A DNA stretch of 64,000 bases from CAWBRT01 sp963832785 (GTDB lineage Bacteria; Acidobacteriota; Terriglobia; Terriglobales; Acidobacteriaceae). The notes under the pieces are model-generated. The model saw only the letters and a list, made by a program, of their open reading frames with translations, was not told the DNA's origin and did no database searches. The stretch lies in contig CAWHVF010000005.1 in NCBI GenBank assembly GCA_963832785.1, positions 1,116,001-1,180,000 of the forward strand, written 5' to 3'. Position numbers and translations under genes: made by a program. Positions 26,102 through 34,463 of this stretch are shown in pieces (position 1 is the stretch's first letter; each line of letters opens with the position of its first letter).

Positions 26102-26148
26102 TAGACAGCGGAAAAACCAAAATGCGTCCCACGCCGAGCACAGCCGCG

Positions 26149-27504
26149 CTAGCGCAAGGCGCAGATTTTCCTGTCGTACTCCGCGACTTTGGCGTACTGC
26201 TCATCCCAGAAAGCCTGGTCCCGCATGGAATCAAGGAAGGCCCTGGAATACCCAAACCGCACCCAATCGTCCGCCTTCTGCCGGAATAATTTTTCTTTGG
26301 CGGAAGCCCGGCGAAAGTCGTAGACGTGATCGTCCGCGGCGTTCAGGAAAATGTCTCTCAGCCAGCGGTCCAGGACGAAGCCGGGCATTTCCAGGTAGCG
26401 GTGATTCATGTCGTCCAAAACCGACTGATAGCGGTCGAAGCCGTCTGTCGCCACGGTGACGACGTTGTCGCCCGGGCCCAGGCGCAGATACCTGGCGATT
26501 TTGATGGCGCCCAGAACATTGCAAATGCCGGAAGGACCGAAGCAATCGCGCAAGCCAAGCACGGATTCGCGGGGCACGCCCGCCTTGACGAGCGGCTCCG
26601 CGCCGTCCCGTAGGACCTTCAGGCCCTGTATGGTTTCCTCATCTTTGACGAGAACGACGAAGTCGGTCGCCAAGACGTTGTGAATCAGGGTGCACATCTT
26701 GTCACCGATTCCCTCGATGCGATGCTGGCCGCGGCCTCCAGTGGCCAGGGTGGAACATTCATAGGGCTCGAGGGCGGCGATCTTCGCCTCCGCGAAGGCG
26801 GCCTTGATCTGATCGCCGGCGGCCAGCGTCCCGGCCGATCCCGGAGCGGAGGTGAAGGCGGCGATGCGTCCGTTCCCCACCCCTCTTACGGCTTGCACCG
26901 CGCTGCCTCCGGTGACATGGCGATGAAAGCGATAGTTCGGAAACAGCTCGAACTGCGCCAAAGCCTTGTTCTTCGGGTTCTTCATCAGCTCGTGAGTGCG
27001 CTCCAGGGTGAGAATCACGTCCGATTCCGAACCGGGCGTAAGCTCCAGCTCTCCGCCATAATTACGAATGCGCTGGTAGCGTTCCTTGCTCATGCCGTCG
27101 GGCATGATTACCACGGCGCGAAAACCAAGCAGCTTGGAGATATAGGCGGCGCCGATACCGAAATTCCCCGTCGAAGGAGCAAGGATCGTGTGCCGGCCGG
27201 GAACAATCTCTCCGTCCGCCAGGCCTTCGATCAGAGTGCTATAGGCTGGGCCGACTTTGTGCGATCCGGAGGGAAAACCGCAGCCTAAAAGTACCACTAC
27301 GTTGGCATCGATCCCGGTCAGAGCGGGCGGCAAGACCGCCTTGCGCACCTGGCAGGATTCGTCTTTCCAGGTAATGTTGAAGAGATTGATGGGATCGAGT
27401 TCATTTTCTTTCAGGGCCCGCAGCGCCCGGGCTCTTACGCCGGCATCAAGCAAGCCGGGGTCGAGCATTTCCTCATAGGTGGGGCCAAACGGAATCTTCG
27501 CCAT
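26149..27504 (-). CDS. PLP-dependent enzyme, cysteine-synthase-like (fold type II)
   Basis: The 451-residue protein has the PLP lysine at 83 in FPSGSHKVGPAYSTL, the substrate loop ILAPSTGNFGIGAAYISK, and the phosphate-binding TSAPGSAGTLAAGDQI. This is the tryptophan-synthase-beta/cysteine synthase fold, but longer by about 130 residues, with an added C-terminal region (VYDFRRASAKEKLF onward). I cannot name the reaction; a beta-replacement or amino acid lyase is likely. It follows the fused MoeA gene on the same strand after 138 bases, so a link to cofactor or sulfur handling is possible but unproven. Confidence 0.75.
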   Translation of the reverse strand: MAKIPFGPTYEEMLDPGLLDAGVRARALRALKENELDPINLFNITWKDESCQVRKAVLPPALTGIDANVVVLLGCGFPSGSHKVGPAYSTLIEGLADGEIVPGRHTILAPSTGNFGIGAAYISKLLGFRAVVIMPDGMSKERYQRIRNYGGELELTPGSESDVILTLERTHELMKNPKNKALAQFELFPNYRFHRHVTGGSAVQAVRGVGNGRIAAFTSAPGSAGTLAAGDQIKAAFAEAKIAALEPYECSTLATGGRGQHRIEGIGDKMCTLIHNVLATDFVVLVKDEETIQGLKVLRDGAEPLVKAGVPRESVLGLRDCFGPSGICNVLGAIKIARYLRLGPGDNVVTVATDGFDRYQSVLDDMNHRYLEMPGFVLDRWLRDIFLNAADDHVYDFRRASAKEKLFRQKADDWVRFGYSRAFLDSMRDQAFWDEQYAKVAEYDRKICALR

Positions 27505-27642
27505 GTCGATTTCCTAACCGAGCTAGCAAATTCGACGAATCAGCCAATTCCAGAATGCAATGCCGTCCATGCTACGCCTTTTAGATCGTGAAATCTCTCG
27601 TAAACCGGGCATGCGGAGCAGAGCGTAGCTGCACCGAGGCGC

Positions 27643-29619
27643 TCAGGTTTGGCGGCCAGCGGGCTTAAAGCCAAGCTTTTCGAGTTCCGCGCGAACGGAG
27701 TCATCGCGGAGAACTTCCAGAAAACGCTGGACCGAGGCATGGCCCAAGCGATTCTTGGGGATCACAAAGTCGTAGTGCTCAGCCTGAAGCGGAATGAAGC
27801 CAAGGCCGTATTGGCGAGCCACTGTTTCAATGGCAACGCCCCAATCAGCCCGGCTCTGCGCTACGGCCACGGCTACCGCGTTATGCGTCTTGGCCTGGCT
27901 CTGGTATCCCGGCGGAGAAACACCTTTCAGCAGGCGGTCGATCAGAATCCTTGTGCCGCTTCCCGGGTTGCGGTTGATCATAAGGCAGGTGTGGTCAGCC
28001 AGGGCTGCAGCTACAGCCGCTTCCACCGAGCGGGCCTCGAAGCGCTTGTCGCCCAAGCGAAAGACTATCCCTTGCAGGCGGCCATAACCGGGAACCAGCT
28101 CAAGCTCGTCTGTCAGAAAAGGACGATTGTACTCGCCGGTCGCAGGATCCATCAGGTGGATACCCGCGATGTCGCACTCGCCGCGCCTAGCCGCTGCCAG
28201 CCCTCCTGTGCTTCCCACGTTCAACACCTTCACCGAAAGACCCTCACGCACCAGATGGCCAAGAATGGCGTCCAGGCCAACGCAATGGCTGCCTATCACC
28301 ACCAGGTCCGCCAGCTTGTGCCGCGCGCCGATCAACGTGACCTCAACCTGCGTGCCCGCTTCAACCTTTTCCGTCTGCGGTCCGACCGAGAAAAAGCCAT
28401 CCGCATGCCCGAAAGCCGTCACTGCGCCGGAGCCCTTGGAGGTCGGATAAGCCAGCAACCGTCCTGCGGCGCGCACCAGCGAGACCATTACGTACTCGGT
28501 GCGGCCGCGCTCGGAACCGATCTGTATCGGCAAGATAGCCGGGATGGTTGCGCGCTGCTCCGGCGGCAGACCGGCGAAGGCGCGGATCAGCGGGGCTACG
28601 AATTCGTGGAAAGTAAAGATTGCCGAGGTGGGGAACCCCGGCAAAATGACTACCGGCTTTCCATTCGTCACCGCCAGGCATATGGGCTTGCCGGGCTTCA
28701 AAGCAGCCCCGTGCACCACGATTCCGGGCGAACCAAGTCGGCTGACAGTTCGATAGGCGAGATCGCCGGCGCCTTTCGAGGTGCCGCCCGAGAGCAGCAC
28801 CATGTCGTACTGGAGCGCTTTCGCGAGTAGCGTCGCGACGGCAGCTTCGCTGTCTTCGGCAATGCCCAGCGAAATCGGGACTCCACCCAGCTCTTCGACG
28901 GCGGCGGCCAGAATATAGGCGTTGGAATCGAATACTCCTCCGGGCGGCATCTTTTCTCCCGGCCTGACCAGTTCGTCGCCGGTAGAGAAAATCGCCACCT
29001 GCGGCTTGCGCCATACCGGGATCTGGGCGCGGCCCGTGGCGGCCAGTACGCCGATTTCGCGCGAACTTAAAACCTGCCCGGCACGAAGCACCACTTCCCC
29101 GCGGGCAATATCTCCGCCCGCCGCCGCCACGAACTGGGTTGGGGCGGCCGGGCGGCGCACCTCCAGACGCAAAGAATCGCCTTCTTCGTGAACTTCCGTG
29201 TATTCGACCATGACCACGGCGTCGGCGCCCCGCGGCAGCATTCCCCCGGTCGCGATTACGGTTGCGCCGCCCTCGGCAACCGTGACTTGCGGCACCACTC
29301 CGGGCGTCAAGATCTCCTGATTGAGTCGCAGCATCCTGGGCTGGTCGTCGGAAGCGCCGGCGGTATCGGCGGCGCGCACGGCAAAGCCGTCCATGACGGA
29401 GCGGTCAAAGCCCGGAACGTCGAAATCGGCCACGATGTCTCGCGCCAGGACCCGCCCCAATGCCTGCTCCAGCGAGATGGATTCTTCGCCAAGCGGCTCC
29501 AGCCTGAGATGTTTGCGGAAGCGGGCTTCCGCCTCGTCGCGGTCAACCACTTCAAGGAATTGCTCCTGCCGCGCCGCTCTCAGCAGGGCTGCCTTGCGGT
29601 CATCTTTGGCCATTGTCAA
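27643..29619 (-). CDS. MoeA fused to a periplasmic-binding-like domain
   Basis: Residues 1-431 form a molybdopterin molybdotransferase: DFDVPGFDRSVMDGFAVRAAD, GADAVVMVEYTE, IFSTGDELV, and the Mo-insertion loop LLSGGTSKGAGD. Residues 432-658 form a PBP-like domain (VVIGSHCVGLDAILGHLV, MINRNPGSGTRILID), as in the LysR-substrate type fused to MoeA in some anaerobes. It inserts Mo or W into molybdopterin; the extra domain may sense oxyanion or cofactor. It lies in line with a second MoeA and the AOR/hydrogenase genes. Full length, no lesion. Confidence 0.9.
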   Translation of the reverse strand: MTMAKDDRKAALLRAARQEQFLEVVDRDEAEARFRKHLRLEPLGEESISLEQALGRVLARDIVADFDVPGFDRSVMDGFAVRAADTAGASDDQPRMLRLNQEILTPGVVPQVTVAEGGATVIATGGMLPRGADAVVMVEYTEVHEEGDSLRLEVRRPAAPTQFVAAAGGDIARGEVVLRAGQVLSSREIGVLAATGRAQIPVWRKPQVAIFSTGDELVRPGEKMPPGGVFDSNAYILAAAVEELGGVPISLGIAEDSEAAVATLLAKALQYDMVLLSGGTSKGAGDLAYRTVSRLGSPGIVVHGAALKPGKPICLAVTNGKPVVILPGFPTSAIFTFHEFVAPLIRAFAGLPPEQRATIPAILPIQIGSERGRTEYVMVSLVRAAGRLLAYPTSKGSGAVTAFGHADGFFSVGPQTEKVEAGTQVEVTLIGARHKLADLVVIGSHCVGLDAILGHLVREGLSVKVLNVGSTGGLAAARRGECDIAGIHLMDPATGEYNRPFLTDELELVPGYGRLQGIVFRLGDKRFEARSVEAAVAAALADHTCLMINRNPGSGTRILIDRLLKGVSPPGYQSQAKTHNAVAVAVAQSRADWGVAIETVARQYGLGFIPLQAEHYDFVIPKNRLGHASVQRFLEVLRDDSVRAELEKLGFKPAGRQT

Positions 29620-29725
29620 CTTCCTTTACAGAAGTTTCGCGGTGACGCCATGAACTAACCCGGATTTGCTTCGCAAATGTGAGGCACCTTCGCTAAACCC
29701 TAACCATATTTCCTGCTTCCCTGCT

Positions 29726-30970
29726 TCACTTCCTGCTGCCTGCCCCTTCATAAACGTGTACGTTGACGCGAGCGCCCGGCGCAATTCCCTCGAGCGGAGC
29801 CGGAATCACTACAAAGCCGTCGGCGCGAACGGCGGCGGCGAGCCCGCCGGATTCCGCCGAGCCAATCGGCTCAACCCCTCCATCGACAAAGCGCACCTGG
29901 CAAAGATCAACCAACCCGACGACAGAAACAATCTTGCGCCGAACTTCGGACTCACGCACTGCATACGGAAACTCCGGATTGCGGGTACCCATTCGCCTTA
30001 CCAGCCGCCCGGCAAAAAGCTCGTAACAGCAAAAGCACGCCAGCGGCTCGCCCGGAATTAAAACCACCGGCACGCCGGCGACCAAGCCCAGTCCGGTCGA
30101 GCCAGCCGGTCGCACCGCTACGCCGTGAATAGCCAACTTCCCAATCTCGGCAATAGCCAGCGGCGCTTGGTCGTCGGCGCCGGTCCCGGTGCGGCCAACC
30201 ACAAGAATAATGTCCGCTCCGGGAACACTGACCGCCCGGCAGATCGCCTCGCGCCGCTCCGCCCGGTTGACGACAGACTCCACCTGCCCACCGTCGCGCG
30301 CGATCAAGGCGCTCAGCATGGGGCCGTCAACATCAGGACCATGATGCTTGACGCCCAACTTCGGACCGGCGATAACCAGCCGCACGCGTGGCCGCCGGAC
30401 AACCTTGAGATGCTCAACGCCCGAGGCCAGGAGCAGCCCCAGGTGCCGCGGATGAACTATCCGTGCGCTGTCGAGGATTGTGGTCCCAGCCGAGAGCTGC
30501 TGCCCCTTTCGTTCGACGCCCACGCCTTGGGCTACCGCGCGGCATACCTCCAGCGAAGCGCCGCCCGCCCGCGACGCCTCGAACGGCAGGACGGCATCGG
30601 CTCCTCCGGGCAATGGCATACCTGCGGCCACAAGCGCCGCAGAAGTTGGCAACAGCGGAGAATCAGCATTTTGGATGGCAAGCAAAAGCGGATTGTAATC
30701 TCCGGCGCCAATGGTTTCGCCAGAGCGCAGGGCGTATCCGTCAGCCGTTACGCAATCGAACAGCGGCAGGTCTGCCTTGGCTTGTACCGGCGAGGCAAGG
30801 ACGCGTCCGACGGCATCGGCGACAGTTACGACTTCCGCGGCCAGCGTGCCGCCATGGGCATCGATCCAGGCGGTTGCCTGCTCGACCGAGGCGCGATCGT
30901 AGAAACCGCGCTGCCGAACATCGCGAAACTGGCCTCCGCAACTTTGTTCTTCATTAGCCGGCATAAGCAT
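29726..30970 (-). CDS. Second MoeA-like molybdopterin molybdotransferase
   Basis: The 414-residue protein has the MoeA order of blocks: LFDCVTADGYALRSGETIGA, GADAVLPFEASRAGG, a middle domain with LVIAGPKLGVK, and the insertion loop ILVVGRTGTGADDQAPL. The loop differs from the usual SGGxSxGxxD (VGRTGTGADD), so catalytic detail or metal choice may differ. Having two MoeA proteins is common in organisms that handle both Mo and W. It lies 93 bases after the hydrogenase large subunit on the same strand. Confidence 0.82.
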   Translation of the reverse strand: MLMPANEEQSCGGQFRDVRQRGFYDRASVEQATAWIDAHGGTLAAEVVTVADAVGRVLASPVQAKADLPLFDCVTADGYALRSGETIGAGDYNPLLLAIQNADSPLLPTSAALVAAGMPLPGGADAVLPFEASRAGGASLEVCRAVAQGVGVERKGQQLSAGTTILDSARIVHPRHLGLLLASGVEHLKVVRRPRVRLVIAGPKLGVKHHGPDVDGPMLSALIARDGGQVESVVNRAERREAICRAVSVPGADIILVVGRTGTGADDQAPLAIAEIGKLAIHGVAVRPAGSTGLGLVAGVPVVLIPGEPLACFCCYELFAGRLVRRMGTRNPEFPYAVRESEVRRKIVSVVGLVDLCQVRFVDGGVEPIGSAESGGLAAAVRADGFVVIPAPLEGIAPGARVNVHVYEGAGSRK

Positions 30971-31063
30971 TCACTCTGTGCTGATCCGAGAGACAAACAG
31001 GAATGCCGCAACCAACGGCAGCAAAAAATCTCTCTCCGGTAAATCATAGCCAAACTTCGGGAA

Positions 31064-32140
31064 TTAGCGGTCCGTGCAGGAATAACAAGGATCGACGGCG
31101 GCTTGAATCAGCGGCACGTCGGCGAGGTCGCTGCCTTTCACCATGACAGCAACCGTGGGAATGTTAGCGAAGCTGGGAGTCCGAATCTTTACCCGTGCCG
31201 GAGTGCCGCTGCCGTCCGATGCCGCGTAGTAAAACAGCTCGCCGCGCGGGGCCTCGATGCGTACAATCGACTCACCCGGCGGTACGAAGTAGACGTCCGC
31301 CCCATGGAGCGGGCCCGCCGGCATCCGCTCAAGGCACTGCTGGATGATCCCGCAGCTCTCGACTATCTCCAGCGCCCGTACCACGACGCGGGCCAGAACG
31401 TCGCCCGCGGTCTGTTTGGGCACCGCGAACTCGAGTGTGCTGTAGACGAGGTAGGGATTGTCGCGCCGCAAGTCGGTATCGACACCAGAAGCGCGCGCCA
31501 CCGGGCCGACCGCGCCATAAGCAATCGCATCGGCGCGAGAAAGTATGCCGACGCCGCGACAGCGCGCGATTACAGTTCGGTCCGTGGTGACCAGCGGAAT
31601 CATGGTGCGGGATATCACCTGGCGAATGTCACCAACGGTCTCGCGCACACGCTCGGGCTCGGTCAGGTCGCGGTTCACGCCGCCGATGCGGTTCATCGAG
31701 TAGTTCACGCGGTTGCCGGAGATCGATTCCAGCAGGTCCATGACGCGCTCGCGCAGCCGGAATAGCTGCATGAACAGCGTCTGGAATCCGATCAGCTCCG
31801 CCGCCACGCCGGCCCACAGCAAATGCGAGTGGATCCGTTCGAGTTCGGCCACCACTACGCGCAGGTAACGGGCGCGCTCGGGAACTTCGACGCCGCCAAT
31901 TTGCTCCAGCGCCATGCAGAAGGTCATGGAGTGAACGTGGGAGCATATTCCGCAGACGCGCTCCAGCAGGGCGATTGCCTGGGTGATGTTTTTCCGTTGG
32001 GCCAGCCATTCGACTCCGCGGAAGTTGAACCCGACCTTGAGGGAAGCGCCGACCACCTTCTCTCCCTGGCACTCGACCTCTATCTTGTAGGGCTCTTCCA
32101 GGGCGAGGTGGTATGGCCCGATGGGAATGCGGTAGCTCAC
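31064..32140 (-). CDS. [NiFe] hydrogenase large subunit, group 4 (HycE/NuoD-like)
   Basis: The 358-residue protein is NuoD-like but keeps both NiFe motifs: C63-G-I-C66 in LLERVCGICSHVH and C352-Y-S-C355 in the terminal DPCYSCTDR. Complex I NuoD lacks these Cys, so this is a hydrogenase-type active site that would make or oxidise H2. The protein ends directly after the second motif. Most NiFe large subunits carry a C-terminal extension removed by a protease after metal insertion; none is encoded here. The NuoC-like part of HycE is a separate gene overlapping by 4 bases upstream. Confidence 0.92.
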   Translation of the reverse strand: MSYRIPIGPYHLALEEPYKIEVECQGEKVVGASLKVGFNFRGVEWLAQRKNITQAIALLERVCGICSHVHSMTFCMALEQIGGVEVPERARYLRVVVAELERIHSHLLWAGVAAELIGFQTLFMQLFRLRERVMDLLESISGNRVNYSMNRIGGVNRDLTEPERVRETVGDIRQVISRTMIPLVTTDRTVIARCRGVGILSRADAIAYGAVGPVARASGVDTDLRRDNPYLVYSTLEFAVPKQTAGDVLARVVVRALEIVESCGIIQQCLERMPAGPLHGADVYFVPPGESIVRIEAPRGELFYYAASDGSGTPARVKIRTPSFANIPTVAVMVKGSDLADVPLIQAAVDPCYSCTDR

Positions 32141-32544
32141 GAGCGCGCCTCCTCCCTGTTGAGCAATATCCCGGGAGTGTCTCCTTCGCGCAACATCAGC
32201 GGCGCCGTCGAGGAGCGCTCCTGAAACGAGATGGCGTAGTAATCATGCGCCTCGCGCTCGGCCCAGTCGGCCCCGGGATAGATATCGACAATGCTTGGAG
32301 CGGCTTCTCCCATGACCAGCATACTTTCGATGGACAGCAGAGTCCCCTTCAGGTCCCAATGCCACGAAAGCTGCAGCTCTGCCGCGCTGAGCTGGCGCGC
32401 CACCAGGGCCGAAAAACGCGCGCCACCCTCGAGCATCAGCCGCGCTGCCGCACGGACCTGCCCGATGGGAAGAGGCAACCGCCAGCCGCCGGGCCGCTCC
32501 GCCCAGATTCCCTCAATCCGTTCACGCAATGCGGCGGCGCTCAT
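32137..32544 (-). CDS. NuoC/HycE-N-like 30 kDa subunit
   Basis: The 135-residue protein carries the 30 kDa subunit signature near its C-terminus, IVDIYPGADWAEREAHDYYAISF (long form read in two parts). In E. coli HycE this domain is fused to the NiFe subunit; here it is separate, as in several archaeal and clostridial Mbh/Ech-type complexes. It holds the small subunit and ferredoxin-like subunit together in the membrane-arm junction. It overlaps both neighbours by 4 bases (ATGA). Confidence 0.87.
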   Translation of the reverse strand: MSAAALRERIEGIWAERPGGWRLPLPIGQVRAAARLMLEGGARFSALVARQLSAAELQLSWHWDLKGTLLSIESMLVMGEAAPSIVDIYPGADWAEREAHDYYAISFQERSSTAPLMLREGDTPGILLNREEARS

Positions 32545-33083
32545 GGGGTCTTCTCCTTGCCTGGCGCGGATTCAGCCGCCAGCAGGCTTTGCTGCAGCCG
32601 GCGCCGCCGGCAGCGCTCGCAGCGCCGCATTAATTCCCGTGTCTCTTCGGTCACCTGCTCGAAAGCGCGGCTAATCAGCTCGTCGGTCACGCGCCGCACC
32701 GGGGCTCCACAGTCCGGGCAGGGCGGGAATGGAATCATATACAAAACTTCCAGCTCGCCCACCCGCGTGTACACCGGCAACGGTTCGGCTGACATGGTCA
32801 GTGCAGCCCCGGGGCAGCGCTCCAGGCAGCGGGCGCAGAAGGTGCAGCGTCCGGGGTCGTAAGTCCAGGCGTATGCCGTGCCTTCCTCCGCGCCGGTAAT
32901 GGCGGCGGTTACACAGACGTAGGCGCAGATGCGGCAGGCGAGACAACGAGCGGGATCGAGAACCACCGGCCCGCGATATCCCTCGGGTGAAGGGACGCTG
33001 GCGGGCAGGCGGACCGTCGCCGGTCCTTCCGCCAAGTTCCCTTTAATCACCCGCAAGATGCGCAGCACGTCAGTTTCCTCCAT
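32541..33083 (-). CDS. 2x[4Fe-4S] ferredoxin subunit (HycF/NuoI-like)
   Basis: The 180-residue protein has two cluster motifs, C47-x2-C50-x2-C53-x3-C57 (CLACRICAYVC) and C80-x2-C83-x2-C86-x3-C90 (CTFCARCLERC). It passes electrons from the input module to the NiFe small subunit. The C-terminal 60 residues add CPDCGAPV and RRCERCRR, a zinc-ribbon-like tail seen in HycF/HyfH proteins. It overlaps the NuoH-like gene by 14 bases. Confidence 0.9.
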   Translation of the reverse strand: MEETDVLRILRVIKGNLAEGPATVRLPASVPSPEGYRGPVVLDPARCLACRICAYVCVTAAITGAEEGTAYAWTYDPGRCTFCARCLERCPGAALTMSAEPLPVYTRVGELEVLYMIPFPPCPDCGAPVRRVTDELISRAFEQVTEETRELMRRCERCRRRRLQQSLLAAESAPGKEKTP

Positions 33084-33990
33084 GCCGAAGCAATATCGCC
33101 GCCGCCAGCGCCACTGCCGCCACCGCCGATCCCCAACGCCACAGCAACTGCGTTGCCTGGGTGATCTTCAGCCGCGCCGTAGCCGCAGCCAGCATGGTGA
33201 GCAGCGGCACCAGAGCAAGCGAGAGCAGCACGAACCCAAGGGCATTCACCAGGGCGTACGGACTGCGCAGCGGGACGGCGAGTGTCACCACGAAGCCGGT
33301 CAGCGCAACCCACTCCAGAGCGTGCGCCAGCTCCCACAAGGCGAGCCGCGGCCCGTCGAATTCGGTAAGCGGTCCGGCCAGAAGCTCCTGCTCGGCATTG
33401 GCCAGTGAAAACGGGTTGAGCCGCAGTTTCACCGGCAGGCATATCAGAATGGCCAGCAGCGCGGGAAGCCGCACCGGCCAAGGCGTGGCCAGTACGATGC
33501 GCGAAAGATGCAGGCTGCCGGCAGCCGTTGCCATAGCCACCAATGCCGCCAGGAGCGGCACGTTGCAGGCTATGGTGATAATGGCTTCGCGGGTAGCGCC
33601 CACCTCGCCGTATATCGACCGCGAAGCATACCCCGCGATAATCAGGCACAGTGGAGGCACTTCCAGCAACGCGACAAACAGCACGAGATCGCCGACGAAG
33701 CCGCGCCCGCCCGCGCACACCGGAACCAGCGCCAGAGCGCCGGCCGTGCAGGCGCCCGCTAACAACGGCAAGGCCGTAAGCAGGCCCGCTTCTGATGCCA
33801 CCCGCGCCACCGGCGACTTCGCCAGCAGCTTGACGACGTCGTAGAAAGGCTGCGAAAGCGGCGGGCCAAGGCGTCCCTGAAAGCGGGCTCTCAATTTGCG
33901 TTCCAGGCCGAGCATGAGCCAGCCCATCGGCAATGCGTAGAGCAGGCCGGGAAAGACCAGGAGCGCGAGCAATGAAAACAGCAGGTTCAT
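33070..33990 (-). CDS. NuoH/HycD-like membrane subunit
   Basis: The 306-residue protein has about eight membrane helices and the family landmarks: LGLERKLRARFQGRLGPPLSQ, QPFYDVVKLLAK, the acidic loop LANAEQELLAGPLTEFDGP and ALWELAHALEW. This subunit anchors the hydrophilic arm and links redox chemistry to ion movement. The length fits HycD/HyfC (about 307) rather than complex I NuoH. It overlaps the small-subunit gene by 4 bases. Confidence 0.93.
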   Translation of the reverse strand: MNLLFSLLALLVFPGLLYALPMGWLMLGLERKLRARFQGRLGPPLSQPFYDVVKLLAKSPVARVASEAGLLTALPLLAGACTAGALALVPVCAGGRGFVGDLVLFVALLEVPPLCLIIAGYASRSIYGEVGATREAIITIACNVPLLAALVAMATAAGSLHLSRIVLATPWPVRLPALLAILICLPVKLRLNPFSLANAEQELLAGPLTEFDGPRLALWELAHALEWVALTGFVVTLAVPLRSPYALVNALGFVLLSLALVPLLTMLAAATARLKITQATQLLWRWGSAVAAVALAAAILLRHGGN

Positions 33991-34463
33991 CGCCCACCCC
34001 CTGCCGGTATCGCCCGTTGGCGGGCCAGTTTATCGATCGCCTGGGCAATGCCGCCGATAATCGCGTGCGGCCGGGGCGGGCAACCGGGAATGAAAATATC
34101 GACCGGAATGATTTTATCCAGCGGCCCTTCGATTACCGGGCTGCCGGCAAAAACATTACAACTGGCCGGACAAGAGCCGATCGCTACCACGACCTTGGGG
34201 TGGGGCAATTGGCCATAAACGGTTTCGAGCGCTGCGCGCGTGGTTCGCGTCACCGGACCCGAGACGCAAAACACGTCCGCGTGCCGCGGACTGCCTTCCA
34301 GCAGGATGCCGATCTGCTCGACGTCGTAACGCGGGGTGAGACAGGCGACCAGCTCAATGTCGCAGCCATTGCAGGAGCCGGCGTTGAAGTGAAATAGCCA
34401 GGCCGAACGCCGGCGCGCACGCTCTACCAGCCGAAAGAACATTCCCCGAGCCGGCCCGTTCAT
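33987..34463 (-). CDS. [NiFe] hydrogenase small subunit (HycG/NuoB-like)
   Basis: The 158-residue protein carries the proximal [4Fe-4S] ligands C31 and C34 (GSCNGCDIELVAC), C98 (AIGSCPASCNVF) and C128 (IFIPGCPPRPHAII). It has no signal peptide, as in cytoplasm-facing group 4 enzymes. I chose ATG 34463, which overlaps the stop of the upstream antiporter gene as ATGA. A longer frame to 34592 lacks family likeness. Confidence 0.93.
   Translation of the reverse strand: MNGPARGMFFRLVERARRRSAWLFHFNAGSCNGCDIELVACLTPRYDVEQIGILLEGSPRHADVFCVSGPVTRTTRAALETVYGQLPHPKVVVAIGSCPASCNVFAGSPVIEGPLDKIIPVDIFIPGCPPRPHAIIGGIAQAIDKLARQRAIPAGGGR

Noticed and set aside
31064..34463. Complex I (NADH dehydrogenase) fragment
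   Set aside because: The NuoD-like subunit retains both NiFe CxxC motifs, NuoE/F/G and NuoA/J/K are absent, and the subunit lengths fit Hyc/Hyf proteins.
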